Source: Mycolicibacterium sphagni (GTDB taxonomy: Bacteria > Actinomycetota > Actinomycetes > Mycobacteriales > Mycobacteriaceae). From it: a stretch of DNA of 58,138 bases. Shown piece after piece: positions 7,183 through 17,500 of this stretch; position 1 is the stretch's first letter; every line of letters begins with the position of its first letter. The translations under genes and the position numbers were made by a program. The notes under the pieces were generated by a model. It did not search any database, had not been told where the DNA came from, and saw nothing but the letters and a program-made list of their open reading frames with translations. The stretch lies in contig NZ_NOZR01000035.1 of the NCBI RefSeq assembly GCF_002250655.1, positions 1-58,138 of the forward strand. Direction: 5' to 3'.

Positions 7183-10025
7183 GTGCACACCAGGCAAAGC
7201 GCCCATTCTTTCCCAGAATGGTGCGCCTGCTGGCAATCCCGATCATCATCTTCTGGGCCCTACTGGCAGTCGCGACCAACACCTTCGTCCCAAAGGTCGA
7301 GGACGTCGCCACCGAACTCGCCGGGCCCGAGATCCCGACCTATGCGCCTTCGCAATTCGCCCTGCTGCACATCGGCGCCAAATTCCAGGAGTCCAACTCC
7401 ACGAGTCTGACCATGGTCGTGCTGGAGGCTGACCGCCCGCTCGACGATCAGGACCATCGGTACTACGAAGGCCTGGTACAGCGCCTCAGGCAAGACACCC
7501 AGCACGTCCAGTACGTCATGGATCTCTGGGGCAAGCCGATCACCGCGGCCGGTGCGCAGAGCATCGATGGCAAGGCCACTTACGTGCTGCTGCGCCTGGC
7601 GGGCAACGTCGGGCAGATCCAGGCCAACGAGTCCGTGGATGCCGTGCGGGACATCGTCAAAAACGACAGTCCGCCGCAGGGTCTGAAGGTCTACGTCAGC
7701 GGTTCGGCGCCGATGGCGTCGGACACACTGTCGATCGCGAACTCGAGCCTGAACAACATCACGATCGTCACGATCATCTTGATCCTGGTGATGCTGCTGC
7801 TGGTGTATCGCTCACTGACCAACGTGGCTGTGCCGATGTACAGCGTGCTGTTCGAGATTCTCATCGCCAAGGGCGTCGTCTCGACCCTGGGGCACTACGG
7901 GTTCATCCCGATGTCGTCGTTCGCGGTGAACATCGTCGTGTCGCTGACGTTGGGCGCGGGTACGGACTACGGCATCTTCCTGCTTGGCCGCTATCACGAA
8001 GCCCGACAGTTGGGTGAGAGCCGGGAAGATGCCTATTACACCGCCTACCGGGGGGTGGCCCCGATCATCATCGGCTCGGGCCTCACGATCGCCGGTTCGT
8101 GTTTCTGCCTGACGTTCGCGCGTCTGGACTACTTCCACACCATGGGCCCGGCGGTAGCGATCAGCATGCTGTTCACCATCGCGGCGGCACTGACGCTCGC
8201 GCCGGCGCTCCTGACGTTGGGCACTCTGTTCGGGCTGTTCGACCCCAAAAAACCGCACCGGGGACGGCTGTACCGGCGGATCGGCGCCAGTGTGGTGCGC
8301 TGGCCGGTGCCGATCCTCGCAGCCAGTACCGCGGTGGTGGTGCTCGGGGCGATCTTTGTGCCGAGTTACCGGGTGAGCTACGACGACCGGGCCTACCAGC
8401 CGGTCTCAGGCGCGGCCAATCAGGGCTTCACGGCCGCCGACCGGCACTTCCCGCAGAGCAAGCTCTTCACCGAGATGATGATGGTCGAGTCCGACCACGA
8501 CATGCGCAACTCGGCAGATTTCATCTCCCTGGACCGCGTCGCGAAGGCCTTGATCCGGCTACCCGGCGTGGCCATGGTGCAGAGCATCACCAGACCGCTC
8601 GGCCGGCCGCTGGACCACGCGAACATCCCTTACCTGTTCACTGTCCAGGGCGGCGCCGCCGGTCAACAGCTGCCCTTCAACGAACACGCCAACGACAACA
8701 CTGACCAGCAGGCTCAGATCCAGGCCGACACCGTGGCGACACTGGGCAAGACCATCGACCTGACCCAGAAGCTGGCCGACGACCTGCACACCACCGTGCT
8801 CACCCTGGAGAACCTGCAACAGGTCACCGACGAGATCAACGAGGACATCTCGAACCTCGACGACTTCATCCGGCCCCTGAAGAGCTATTTCTATTGGGAG
8901 CCACACTGTTACGACATTCCGATCTGCTATTCGTTCCGGTCGCTGTTCGACGGGCTCGACGGCATCGACGCCCTGGACGCACAGATCCACAACGCCGTCA
9001 CCGACTTCCAGGCCGTCGACGCCCTGATGCCGCAGATGGTCGCCCAGCTGAAGGTCACGCGCGACGAGACCCAAGCACTGCAGACCGTCATCGTCAACAA
9101 CTACGGCCCGGCGCACCTGCAATCCACGCAGACCGACCAAACGTTCGACGACCAGATCAACGTCGGCAACGATTTCGACGCGTCACGCAGTGACGACTAC
9201 TTCTACATGCCCCGAGAAGCCTTCGACAACGAAGACGTGAAAACCGGTATGCAGCTGATGATGTCGCCGGACGGCAAGGCCGCGCGCTTCGTCATAACCC
9301 ACGAGGGCAACGCGATGGCCCCCGAGGGCATCGACCACGTCAACGCCTTTCCCGACGCGGTGAAGGCAGCGCTGAAGGAAACGTCATTGGCCGGCGCGAG
9401 GATCTATATCGGCGGTGCGGCGGCGAACAACAAGGACATCAAGGAGTACGCCACCTCGGACCTCAAGATCGTGGCGATCGCCGCCTTCGTGCTGATCTTC
9501 CTGATCATGCTGGTGCTGACCCGAAGCCTGATGGCAGCTATCGTGATTCCCGGCACCGTGGCGTTCTCGTTCGCGGGTGCGTTCGGACTGTCGATCCTGT
9601 TGTGGCAGCACTTGATCGGACTACACCTGCACTGGCTGGTGTTGCCCATCACGTTCGTCATCCTGGTCGCGGTCGGTTCGGACTACAACCTGCTGCTGAT
9701 AGCAAGAGTCAAAGAAGAGATCGGAATCGGTTATCAGACAACCGGATTAAACACCGGACTGATACGCGCGCTCGGCAGCACAGGCGGCGTGGTGACGTCG
9801 GCCGGTCTGGTGTTCGCCTTCACGATGCTCGCGATGCTCGCCAGCGACTTGAAGACGATCGCCCAGGTGGGCTCCACCGTGTGTATCGGCCTACTGCTGG
9901 ACACCTTGATCGTGCGGTCGTTCATTGTGCCGTCGCTGATTCGGCTTCTGGGGCCATGGTTCTGGTGGCCGACGCTGGTGCGGTCGCGCCCGCTGCCGCC
10001 GAAATTCCTGGAGGTGACGCGATGA
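7179..10025 (+). CDS. MmpL-family RND transporter
   Basis: A 948-residue RND exporter with 12 membrane segments in two halves (one near the N-terminus, five around 190-370, one near 380, five around 760-930) and two periplasmic domains. The proton-relay Asp-Tyr pairs are present in both halves: GAGTDYGIFLLGR and AVGSDYNLLLIAR. The second periplasmic domain has a long helical hairpin (about 505-640) with two close cysteines in HCYDIPICYSF, as in the MmpL4/MmpL5 group. With MmpS it should export a lipid, siderophore or drug; the substrate cannot be told. GTG start at 7179 overlaps the mmpS stop, implying coupled translation. Confidence 0.92.
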   Translation: MSAHQAKRPFFPRMVRLLAIPIIIFWALLAVATNTFVPKVEDVATELAGPEIPTYAPSQFALLHIGAKFQESNSTSLTMVVLEADRPLDDQDHRYYEGLVQRLRQDTQHVQYVMDLWGKPITAAGAQSIDGKATYVLLRLAGNVGQIQANESVDAVRDIVKNDSPPQGLKVYVSGSAPMASDTLSIANSSLNNITIVTIILILVMLLLVYRSLTNVAVPMYSVLFEILIAKGVVSTLGHYGFIPMSSFAVNIVVSLTLGAGTDYGIFLLGRYHEARQLGESREDAYYTAYRGVAPIIIGSGLTIAGSCFCLTFARLDYFHTMGPAVAISMLFTIAAALTLAPALLTLGTLFGLFDPKKPHRGRLYRRIGASVVRWPVPILAASTAVVVLGAIFVPSYRVSYDDRAYQPVSGAANQGFTAADRHFPQSKLFTEMMMVESDHDMRNSADFISLDRVAKALIRLPGVAMVQSITRPLGRPLDHANIPYLFTVQGGAAGQQLPFNEHANDNTDQQAQIQADTVATLGKTIDLTQKLADDLHTTVLTLENLQQVTDEINEDISNLDDFIRPLKSYFYWEPHCYDIPICYSFRSLFDGLDGIDALDAQIHNAVTDFQAVDALMPQMVAQLKVTRDETQALQTVIVNNYGPAHLQSTQTDQTFDDQINVGNDFDASRSDDYFYMPREAFDNEDVKTGMQLMMSPDGKAARFVITHEGNAMAPEGIDHVNAFPDAVKAALKETSLAGARIYIGGAAANNKDIKEYATSDLKIVAIAAFVLIFLIMLVLTRSLMAAIVIPGTVAFSFAGAFGLSILLWQHLIGLHLHWLVLPITFVILVAVGSDYNLLLIARVKEEIGIGYQTTGLNTGLIRALGSTGGVVTSAGLVFAFTMLAMLASDLKTIAQVGSTVCIGLLLDTLIVRSFIVPSLIRLLGPWFWWPTLVRSRPLPPKFLEVTR

Positions 10026-10522
10026 GTTTCAGCACCCACACTTCGGGCCTGGGGCTCTGGGGCTTCTTGATGTTCGTCGCGTTGGGATTCGAAGTGGTGT
10101 TCGCCAGTTGTGCGTTCGTCTACACCAGACGGCTCATGCGCCTGGGAAGCCTTCCGCTCAGCGATGAACTGAACAGCTATCAGAGGGCACTGCGCAAGCT
10201 GCGCAAGGGCGAACCCATGTCGCAGGACGAATGGAACCTCGCCGAGCGCATCATCGACATCCGCAGGTCACCGCTGGCCTACTCGGTGCCGCTGTCGTTC
10301 ATGACAATGGGCATCTTCTACGTATTCGGCAGCCTGGAGTACCTGCACGGTCACACCCCGTCGGAGCGCACCTTCCTCGGCGCGATCCCGATGTTCACTG
10401 CCACCAATCTGATCATTCAGATGCGCAAGAGCGCACGGCTGAAGAAGCGATTGGGCAAGGCGACGATCGTGGAGCCGGACGCCGAAACCGGGCCCCTGCA
10501 ATTCTCTTCTGCGTCGAGCTAG
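10022..10522 (+). CDS. MmpL-linked small membrane protein, unknown function
   Basis: A 166-residue protein whose ATG overlaps the mmpL stop (ATGA). It has an N-terminal membrane segment (LWGFLMFVALGFEVVFASCA), a cytoplasmic helical region rich in Arg, Lys and Glu (about 40-85), a second hydrophobic segment (PLSFMTMGIFYVFGSLEYL) and a weaker third one before a basic tail. I recognise no family. Tight coupling suggests it works with the MmpS-MmpL pair, for example as an assembly or regulatory subunit; that is inference. The gene ends 7 bases before a decayed MBL fragment. Confidence 0.8.
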   Translation: MSFSTHTSGLGLWGFLMFVALGFEVVFASCAFVYTRRLMRLGSLPLSDELNSYQRALRKLRKGEPMSQDEWNLAERIIDIRRSPLAYSVPLSFMTMGIFYVFGSLEYLHGHTPSERTFLGAIPMFTATNLIIQMRKSARLKKRLGKATIVEPDAETGPLQFSSASS

Positions 10523-10529
10523 ACGGCCG

Positions 10530-10621
10530 TCACCAGCCGCGCTCGCACCACGCAGCGAGGTGCGGACGCTCGACTCCCAGGTCTTGCCGACCCCGCCGGG
10601 GAACAGGCAGTCGCCGGTCAT
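10530..10621 (-). pseudogene. Remnant of a second MBL-fold gene 3' end
   Basis: About 90 bases match the 3' end of the intact MBL-fold gene at 11401-12087. On the minus strand they read TGDCLFPGGVGKTWE, then after a roughly 109-base deletion and frame change ERPHLAAWCERGW and a stop; the intact gene has ERPHLAEWRERGW at its end. The first 15 bases (10530-10544) are identical to 11401-11415. It is a non-functional partial duplicate bounding the lipoprotein gene on its left. Confidence 0.85.
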
Positions 10622-10716
10622 CGGCTTATCCGTGCTGGGTATTTACTCGGTGAGGGTTATGCGCTCGCCGTAATATGTGGGCCTCGCAAGGAGCAAGACG
10701 GATATCGGGGGCTTGG

Positions 10717-11385
10717 ATGAGGATGTCTCAGACGACGGCCAGCGGCGTGCTGGCAGCTACGGCGCTGGTCGTGTCGGTGGCCGGTTGCGGTAGTACGTCA
10801 TCGTCATCGACGACCAAGTCGGCATCGGCCACCTCGACTACGACAGCCGAGTTCACCACCAGTGGGACGACCTCAGCTCCGAGTTCTTCAGCGCTCGCAC
10901 AGCCGACCGACTACACCGGGCTGCTAATCCAGGTGACAGATATCGACGCGCCGATACCTTTCACCGCGGGGCCGCCGACAACCAATCCCAATGGCCAACC
11001 GGGTGCGGCGATAACCTTCAGCAGCCAACCTCACCCCGAAGATCAAAATGGCCTCACGGTCCTTGAGGTCTCTATCCGCGACACCATCCAAGTCCTGCCA
11101 GATCCGGCCGCCGCCGCGGACGCGCTGAACTCGGCAAGGGCAGGACAGGAGAGCGTCGTCAAAGACCCCAAAACGGACGCGACCAATGTCGGCAGCGGCG
11201 GAATCATGTTGTCGGGGAAGTCACCAGACGGTTCAAAGGGCGTGGCGGTCTTGCTGTTCGCCGAAGGCCGAGCTTTCGTAACTCTGGAGTTTGACGGCCC
11301 GGCGGACTCGCTGCCGCCGCCGGACTTCGTCACCGACGTCGGTCAGAAGCAAGCCGCCGCCATCAAGAAGGGCCTCGGCAGCTGA
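10717..11385 (+). CDS. Putative lipoprotein, unknown function
   Basis: About 222 residues from the ATG at 10717, which has GGGGG at 10706-10710; an ATG at 10723 is also possible. The N-terminus is a lipoprotein signal: hydrophobic run ATALVVSVAGC with the lipobox VAGC, so it should be lipid-anchored on the outer face of the membrane. A Ser/Thr/Ala linker of about 50 residues follows, then a compact domain starting DYTGLLIQVTDIDAPIPF. The domain recalls the ligand- or sensor-type lipoproteins common in mycobacteria, but I cannot name a family. It sits between a full MBL gene and a remnant of the same gene, so it probably arrived with a local duplication. Confidence 0.78.
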   Translation: MRMSQTTASGVLAATALVVSVAGCGSTSSSSTTKSASATSTTTAEFTTSGTTSAPSSSALAQPTDYTGLLIQVTDIDAPIPFTAGPPTTNPNGQPGAAITFSSQPHPEDQNGLTVLEVSIRDTIQVLPDPAAAADALNSARAGQESVVKDPKTDATNVGSGGIMLSGKSPDGSKGVAVLLFAEGRAFVTLEFDGPADSLPPPDFVTDVGQKQAAAIKKGLGS

Positions 11386-11400
11386 CCGCCTTGCCCTGAC

Positions 11401-12087
11401 TCACCAGCCGCGCTCACGCCATTCGGCTAGGTGCGGCCGTTCGGCGCCGAGGTTCGTGTCGTCGCCGTGTCCGGGATAGACGACGGTGTCGTCGCCATAC
11501 GCGCCGAACACCCGGCTGTCGACGTCGCCGAGCAGTTGCTCGAAAGCGCCGGGCTCCCAGGTCTTGCCGACCCCGCCCGGGAACAGGCAGTCGCCGGTGA
11601 ACAGATGCGTGGCGGTCCGGTCTTCGGTGGGCCTGAGCGCCAATGCCACCGAGCCGGGGGTGTGGCCGCGCAGGTGGATGACGTCGAAGATCAGGTCGCC
11701 GACGACGATGGTGTCGCCACCGGCCAGGAAGCGGTCCGGCGTGACGGACAGGGGCTCGGCGTCGAGCTGGTGGGCCGCGGTCGGTACCCCGGTCGCCGCG
11801 GCCAGGGCTTCCAGCGCCTGCCAATGGTCGAAATGCTGATGGCTGGTCACGATGAGCGTCAGCTTCGGCGCTTGCTCACGTACCAGGTCGACGAGCAGCT
11901 CCGGGTCGTTGGCGGCGTCGATCAACAGGCTCTCGCCGGTCCGGGAACACGTGACCAGGTAGGTGTTGTTGTCCATCGGGCCCACCGACATCTTGATGAT
12001 GGTGGCGCCGGGCAGGGTCCGGCGGGCCGCGGCCTGCGGTTCGACGTGTCCGGTGTAGGTGTCGTCGACGACTGTCATGGTCGCCAC
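11401..12087 (-). CDS. MBL-fold metallohydrolase (Rv1637c-like)
   Basis: A 228-residue metallo-beta-lactamase-fold protein of the glyoxalase II-like branch. The metal-binding signature H-x-H-x-D-H is HQHFDH at residues 83-88; further ligands are in HLRGHTPG and FTGDCLFPGG, with a late PGHGDD. Members hydrolyse thioesters or oxidise persulfides of low-molecular-weight thiols; mycothiol would be the natural thiol here, but the substrate is not shown by sequence. It lies divergent to uvrA with about 110 bases between starts, as for Rv1637c and uvrA in M. tuberculosis. A fragment of a second copy lies at 10530-10621. Confidence 0.9.
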   Translation of the reverse strand: MATMTVVDDTYTGHVEPQAAARRTLPGATIIKMSVGPMDNNTYLVTCSRTGESLLIDAANDPELLVDLVREQAPKLTLIVTSHQHFDHWQALEALAAATGVPTAAHQLDAEPLSVTPDRFLAGGDTIVVGDLIFDVIHLRGHTPGSVALALRPTEDRTATHLFTGDCLFPGGVGKTWEPGAFEQLLGDVDSRVFGAYGDDTVVYPGHGDDTNLGAERPHLAEWRERGW

Positions 12088-12092
12088 GTTAC

Positions 12093-12115
12093 TTGTCGGT
12101 GGGTCGACATAGCAT
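12093..12115 (+). promoter_or_regulatory. PafBC (RecA-independent) DNA-damage promoter of uvrA
   Basis: TTGTCGGTG at 12093-12101, then 8 bases, then TAGCAT at 12110-12115 fits the mycobacterial RecA-NDp consensus TTGTCRGTG-N8-TAnnnT at every defined position. Genes with it are induced through PafBC after DNA damage. I see no LexA-type TCGAAC-N4-GTTCGA site here. Confidence 0.88.
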
Positions 12116-12196
12116 GGGGATCAATGAGCCGCGTACGAGATGGAATGTCCTCTCGGCGGCTTCTTCGTGCCCACAAAACTGCAGGAAGGGGCGCTC

Positions 12197-15096
<2,900 letters not shown>

Positions 15097-15100
<4 letters not shown>

Positions 15101-15828
15101 CCCTGCACCGTCGGCCGGATGGTGATGTCACCGATCTCGACATCACGAGGCTGCTCGATGGCGAAAGCGATTGCCCTGGCGACTGCTTCGGGCGGCAGGC
15201 CGAAACTCTCCATCGCCGCGCGAGTCTGACGGCGGGCCTCGGGGTCTTCGATCGACGAGTCCAGCTCGGTGTTGACGTAGCCCGGTGAGATGGACATGGT
15301 CCGGATGACGCCGTCGGTGGATTCCTGACGTAACGCCTCCAGGAGGGTGCGCACGGCGTTCTTGGTGGCTGCGTAGACGCCCATGTTCGGAATGATCTTG
15401 ATACCGGCAGTCGACACGACCGTGACGAAATCGCCCTGGCCCTGGCGGCGAAAAACCGGCAGGGCCGCGGCGATGCCGTGCAGCACACCCCGAAGGTTGA
15501 CGTCGATCATCGTCGACCAGCCGTCCACGTCGAGTTCGGTGGTCGGCCCGATCTTGCTGATACCGGCATTGCCGACGAATACATCGAGCCGGCCGAACGC
15601 CTGCACGGCGGTATCGACCAGCCGCTCGACGTCAGCGCGCTGCGTCACGTCGGTAGGGACGGTCACTGCCGTGCCGCCCGCGGATCGAATCTCGTCTGCC
15701 AGCGCGCGCAGTCGATCCTCGCGGCGCGCACCAAGAACGACAGCCGCGCCGCGGCCGGCCAGCAGCCGCGCGGTCGCGGCGCCGATACCGCTGCTGGCGC
15801 CGGTGATCGCGACGATGGGTCTACTCAG
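15097..15828 (-). CDS. Short-chain dehydrogenase/reductase with CTG start
   Basis: A classical SDR of 243 residues. The NAD(P)-binding motif TGASSGIG lies at 9-16, NAG in VFVGNAGIS, and the catalytic Ser-Tyr-Lys set in VVSTAG and YAATK. The glycine motif lies upstream of the first ATG, GTG or TTG of the frame (GTG at 15666), and the next in-frame stop upstream leaves no such start. The only sensible start is CTG at 15828, reading MSRPIVAITGASSG, overlapping the previous stop as CTGA. Substrate unknown. It is the third gene of a minus-strand coupled group with the esterase and the small protein. Confidence 0.88.
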
Positions 15829-16046
15829 GGCTGGTCCGGCTTGTGCATAGAGGCGCGGATCTCCTCGAGGCGCTCAGTTGCCGCCTTCTGCCGGGCCTCG
15901 TACTGGTCCTCGATGGTGCGGCCCTCGGGCGTGTCCGCCGCCAATTCGGCTGAACCGAGCGCGGTTCCGAATCGGGTCTCGATCTTCTCCTGCACCGACT
16001 CGAACGTCGGCACCCCGGAGTCAGGTTCGTCGGGCATAGGGCTCAC
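15825..16046 (-). CDS. Small conserved protein, unknown function
   Basis: A 73-residue acidic, helical protein with a charged, coiled-coil-like end (EARQKAATERLEEIRASMH). The GTG at 16046 overlaps the esterase stop by 4 bases (GTGA); an ATG at 16037 is possible. Its own stop overlaps the CTG start of the SDR. No domain recognised. Small proteins of this kind are found beside uvrA in other mycobacteria (compare Rv1638A), but I cannot verify orthology. Confidence 0.75.
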   Translation of the reverse strand: MSPMPDEPDSGVPTFESVQEKIETRFGTALGSAELAADTPEGRTIEDQYEARQKAATERLEEIRASMHKPDQP

Positions 16047-17446
16047 CGTACTCCCGGCGGCCTCCCTGCGGCTGCGATCGTGACGGGGCCTGGCTGGGGA
16101 ACCGGCGGCCCTGGTAGGTCCACCGACGGGACACCCGGTGTCTCGATCTTGCCGGCCAGCCAGGGCAGCGCGGCGGCGAAGGCGCGTGCCGCGAACGGCC
16201 AGTCGTGCTTACCAGGCTGGGCAACGACCGAACAGTCGATGCCGTTGGCGGCGCCGAGCCCGCAGAGCGCGTTGGCTGCGGCGTTCGGATCGCTGGGGGT
16301 CGCGGCGACTCGCAGGGGTGTGCGTGAAGCCGACGGATTACCCGAAACCGCGAACCAGGCTGAAACACCCTGGTATCGACCGTGTTTGGCTATCACCTCG
16401 GCGGGGTTGAAGTCGGCATACGCGGCAGCGTTACCGCCGAACAGCCGGGAGATCGTCTGGGTCTTGGTGCCGGAGTTGGGGGCGAAGTCGCCGGCGATGT
16501 CCTCGAAAGCGCTGAACTTGTCGGGATGCATGGTGGTGAGGTCGACGGCGCAGGTGCCGCCCATCGACCAGCCGACGATGCCCCAGTTGGCCCGGTCGGT
16601 GCTGACCCCGAAGTTCGAGACCATGAACGGCACAACATCTTTGATCAGGTGGTCGGCGGAATTGCCGCGCGGGCCGTTGACGCATTCGGTGTCATTGTTG
16701 AACGCCCCGCCGGAGTCGACGAACACGAACACCGGGGCATTGCCGTGATGGGCAGCCGCGAAATCGTCGATGGTCTTGACGGCGTTACCGGCCCGCAGCC
16801 AGTCGGTGGGTGTGTTGAACTCGCCGCCGATCATCATCACGGTGGGCAGCTTCGGCGGCGGATTCGTGGCGAAGTAGGCCGGGGGCAGATACACGAGTTC
16901 CCCGCGATGCGGGAAATGCGAAGCGTCTGCCGGAATGGTCACCGGCACGATCGAGCCGGTGGCGGGGATCACGTGCTGGGCCACCATCCGGGTGACGGTT
17001 GCGCGGTCGGTCTGGTCCGGCAGCTGGCCCGCGGTCATTTGGTTCCAAGCGGTGTCGACCGTGGGGAAGTACCCGACCCATAGGTTGAGCATCAACGCCG
17101 TCGAGAGCGCGCACAGCGGCACCGCAAGCACCGACATCCCGCGGCGCCACCACCGGGCGCCGCGCCAGCCGACGACCGCCACCACGGCGGCCACGCCCGT
17201 CACGGCGGTCCACACCCACAGTTGGTGCGGGGCCGGGTCGCCGGCCAAGCCGTCATCGGAGATGCTCCACTGGGCGTACCAGGCGACGGCAATGCCGACG
17301 ATGGCGGCGAGCGGCAGCCACAGCAGGCGCCAGCGTCTGTTCCGCCAGCCCACAGCCAACACCAGAACGAGCCCGGCCACGATCTGCACCGCCATTGGCA
17401 ACCATCCGTGCATCAACGAAATGTGTTGGTGATCGGCGGTTGTCAC
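16043..17446 (-). CDS. Membrane-anchored esterase (Rv1639c-like)
   Basis: A 467-residue protein with four N-terminal membrane segments (about 17-35, 42-60, 75-93, 103-123) and an extracytoplasmic esterase domain of the antigen 85/esterase D type. The nucleophile elbow is GWSMGG at 292-297 (Ser 294); an acidic residue follows in IAGDFAP, and the catalytic His is probably in PGKHDWPFAARAF. Family members hydrolyse or transfer acyl groups in the cell envelope; the substrate is unknown. It is the first gene of a coupled set with the small protein and the SDR. The start could also be the ATG at 17413. Confidence 0.87.
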   Translation of the reverse strand: MTTADHQHISLMHGWLPMAVQIVAGLVLVLAVGWRNRRWRLLWLPLAAIVGIAVAWYAQWSISDDGLAGDPAPHQLWVWTAVTGVAAVVAVVGWRGARWWRRGMSVLAVPLCALSTALMLNLWVGYFPTVDTAWNQMTAGQLPDQTDRATVTRMVAQHVIPATGSIVPVTIPADASHFPHRGELVYLPPAYFATNPPPKLPTVMMIGGEFNTPTDWLRAGNAVKTIDDFAAAHHGNAPVFVFVDSGGAFNNDTECVNGPRGNSADHLIKDVVPFMVSNFGVSTDRANWGIVGWSMGGTCAVDLTTMHPDKFSAFEDIAGDFAPNSGTKTQTISRLFGGNAAAYADFNPAEVIAKHGRYQGVSAWFAVSGNPSASRTPLRVAATPSDPNAAANALCGLGAANGIDCSVVAQPGKHDWPFAARAFAAALPWLAGKIETPGVPSVDLPGPPVPQPGPVTIAAAGRPPGVR

Positions 17447-17500
17447 GCATTCATGGTGACGAAGCTTCCTTGGCGATGGCTGTGAGGAGACGTCTTCTGG

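Noticed and set aside
12116..12196. LexA/SOS box before uvrA
   Set aside because: No TCGAAC-N4-GTTCGA-like sequence is present; the damage promoter is of the PafBC type.
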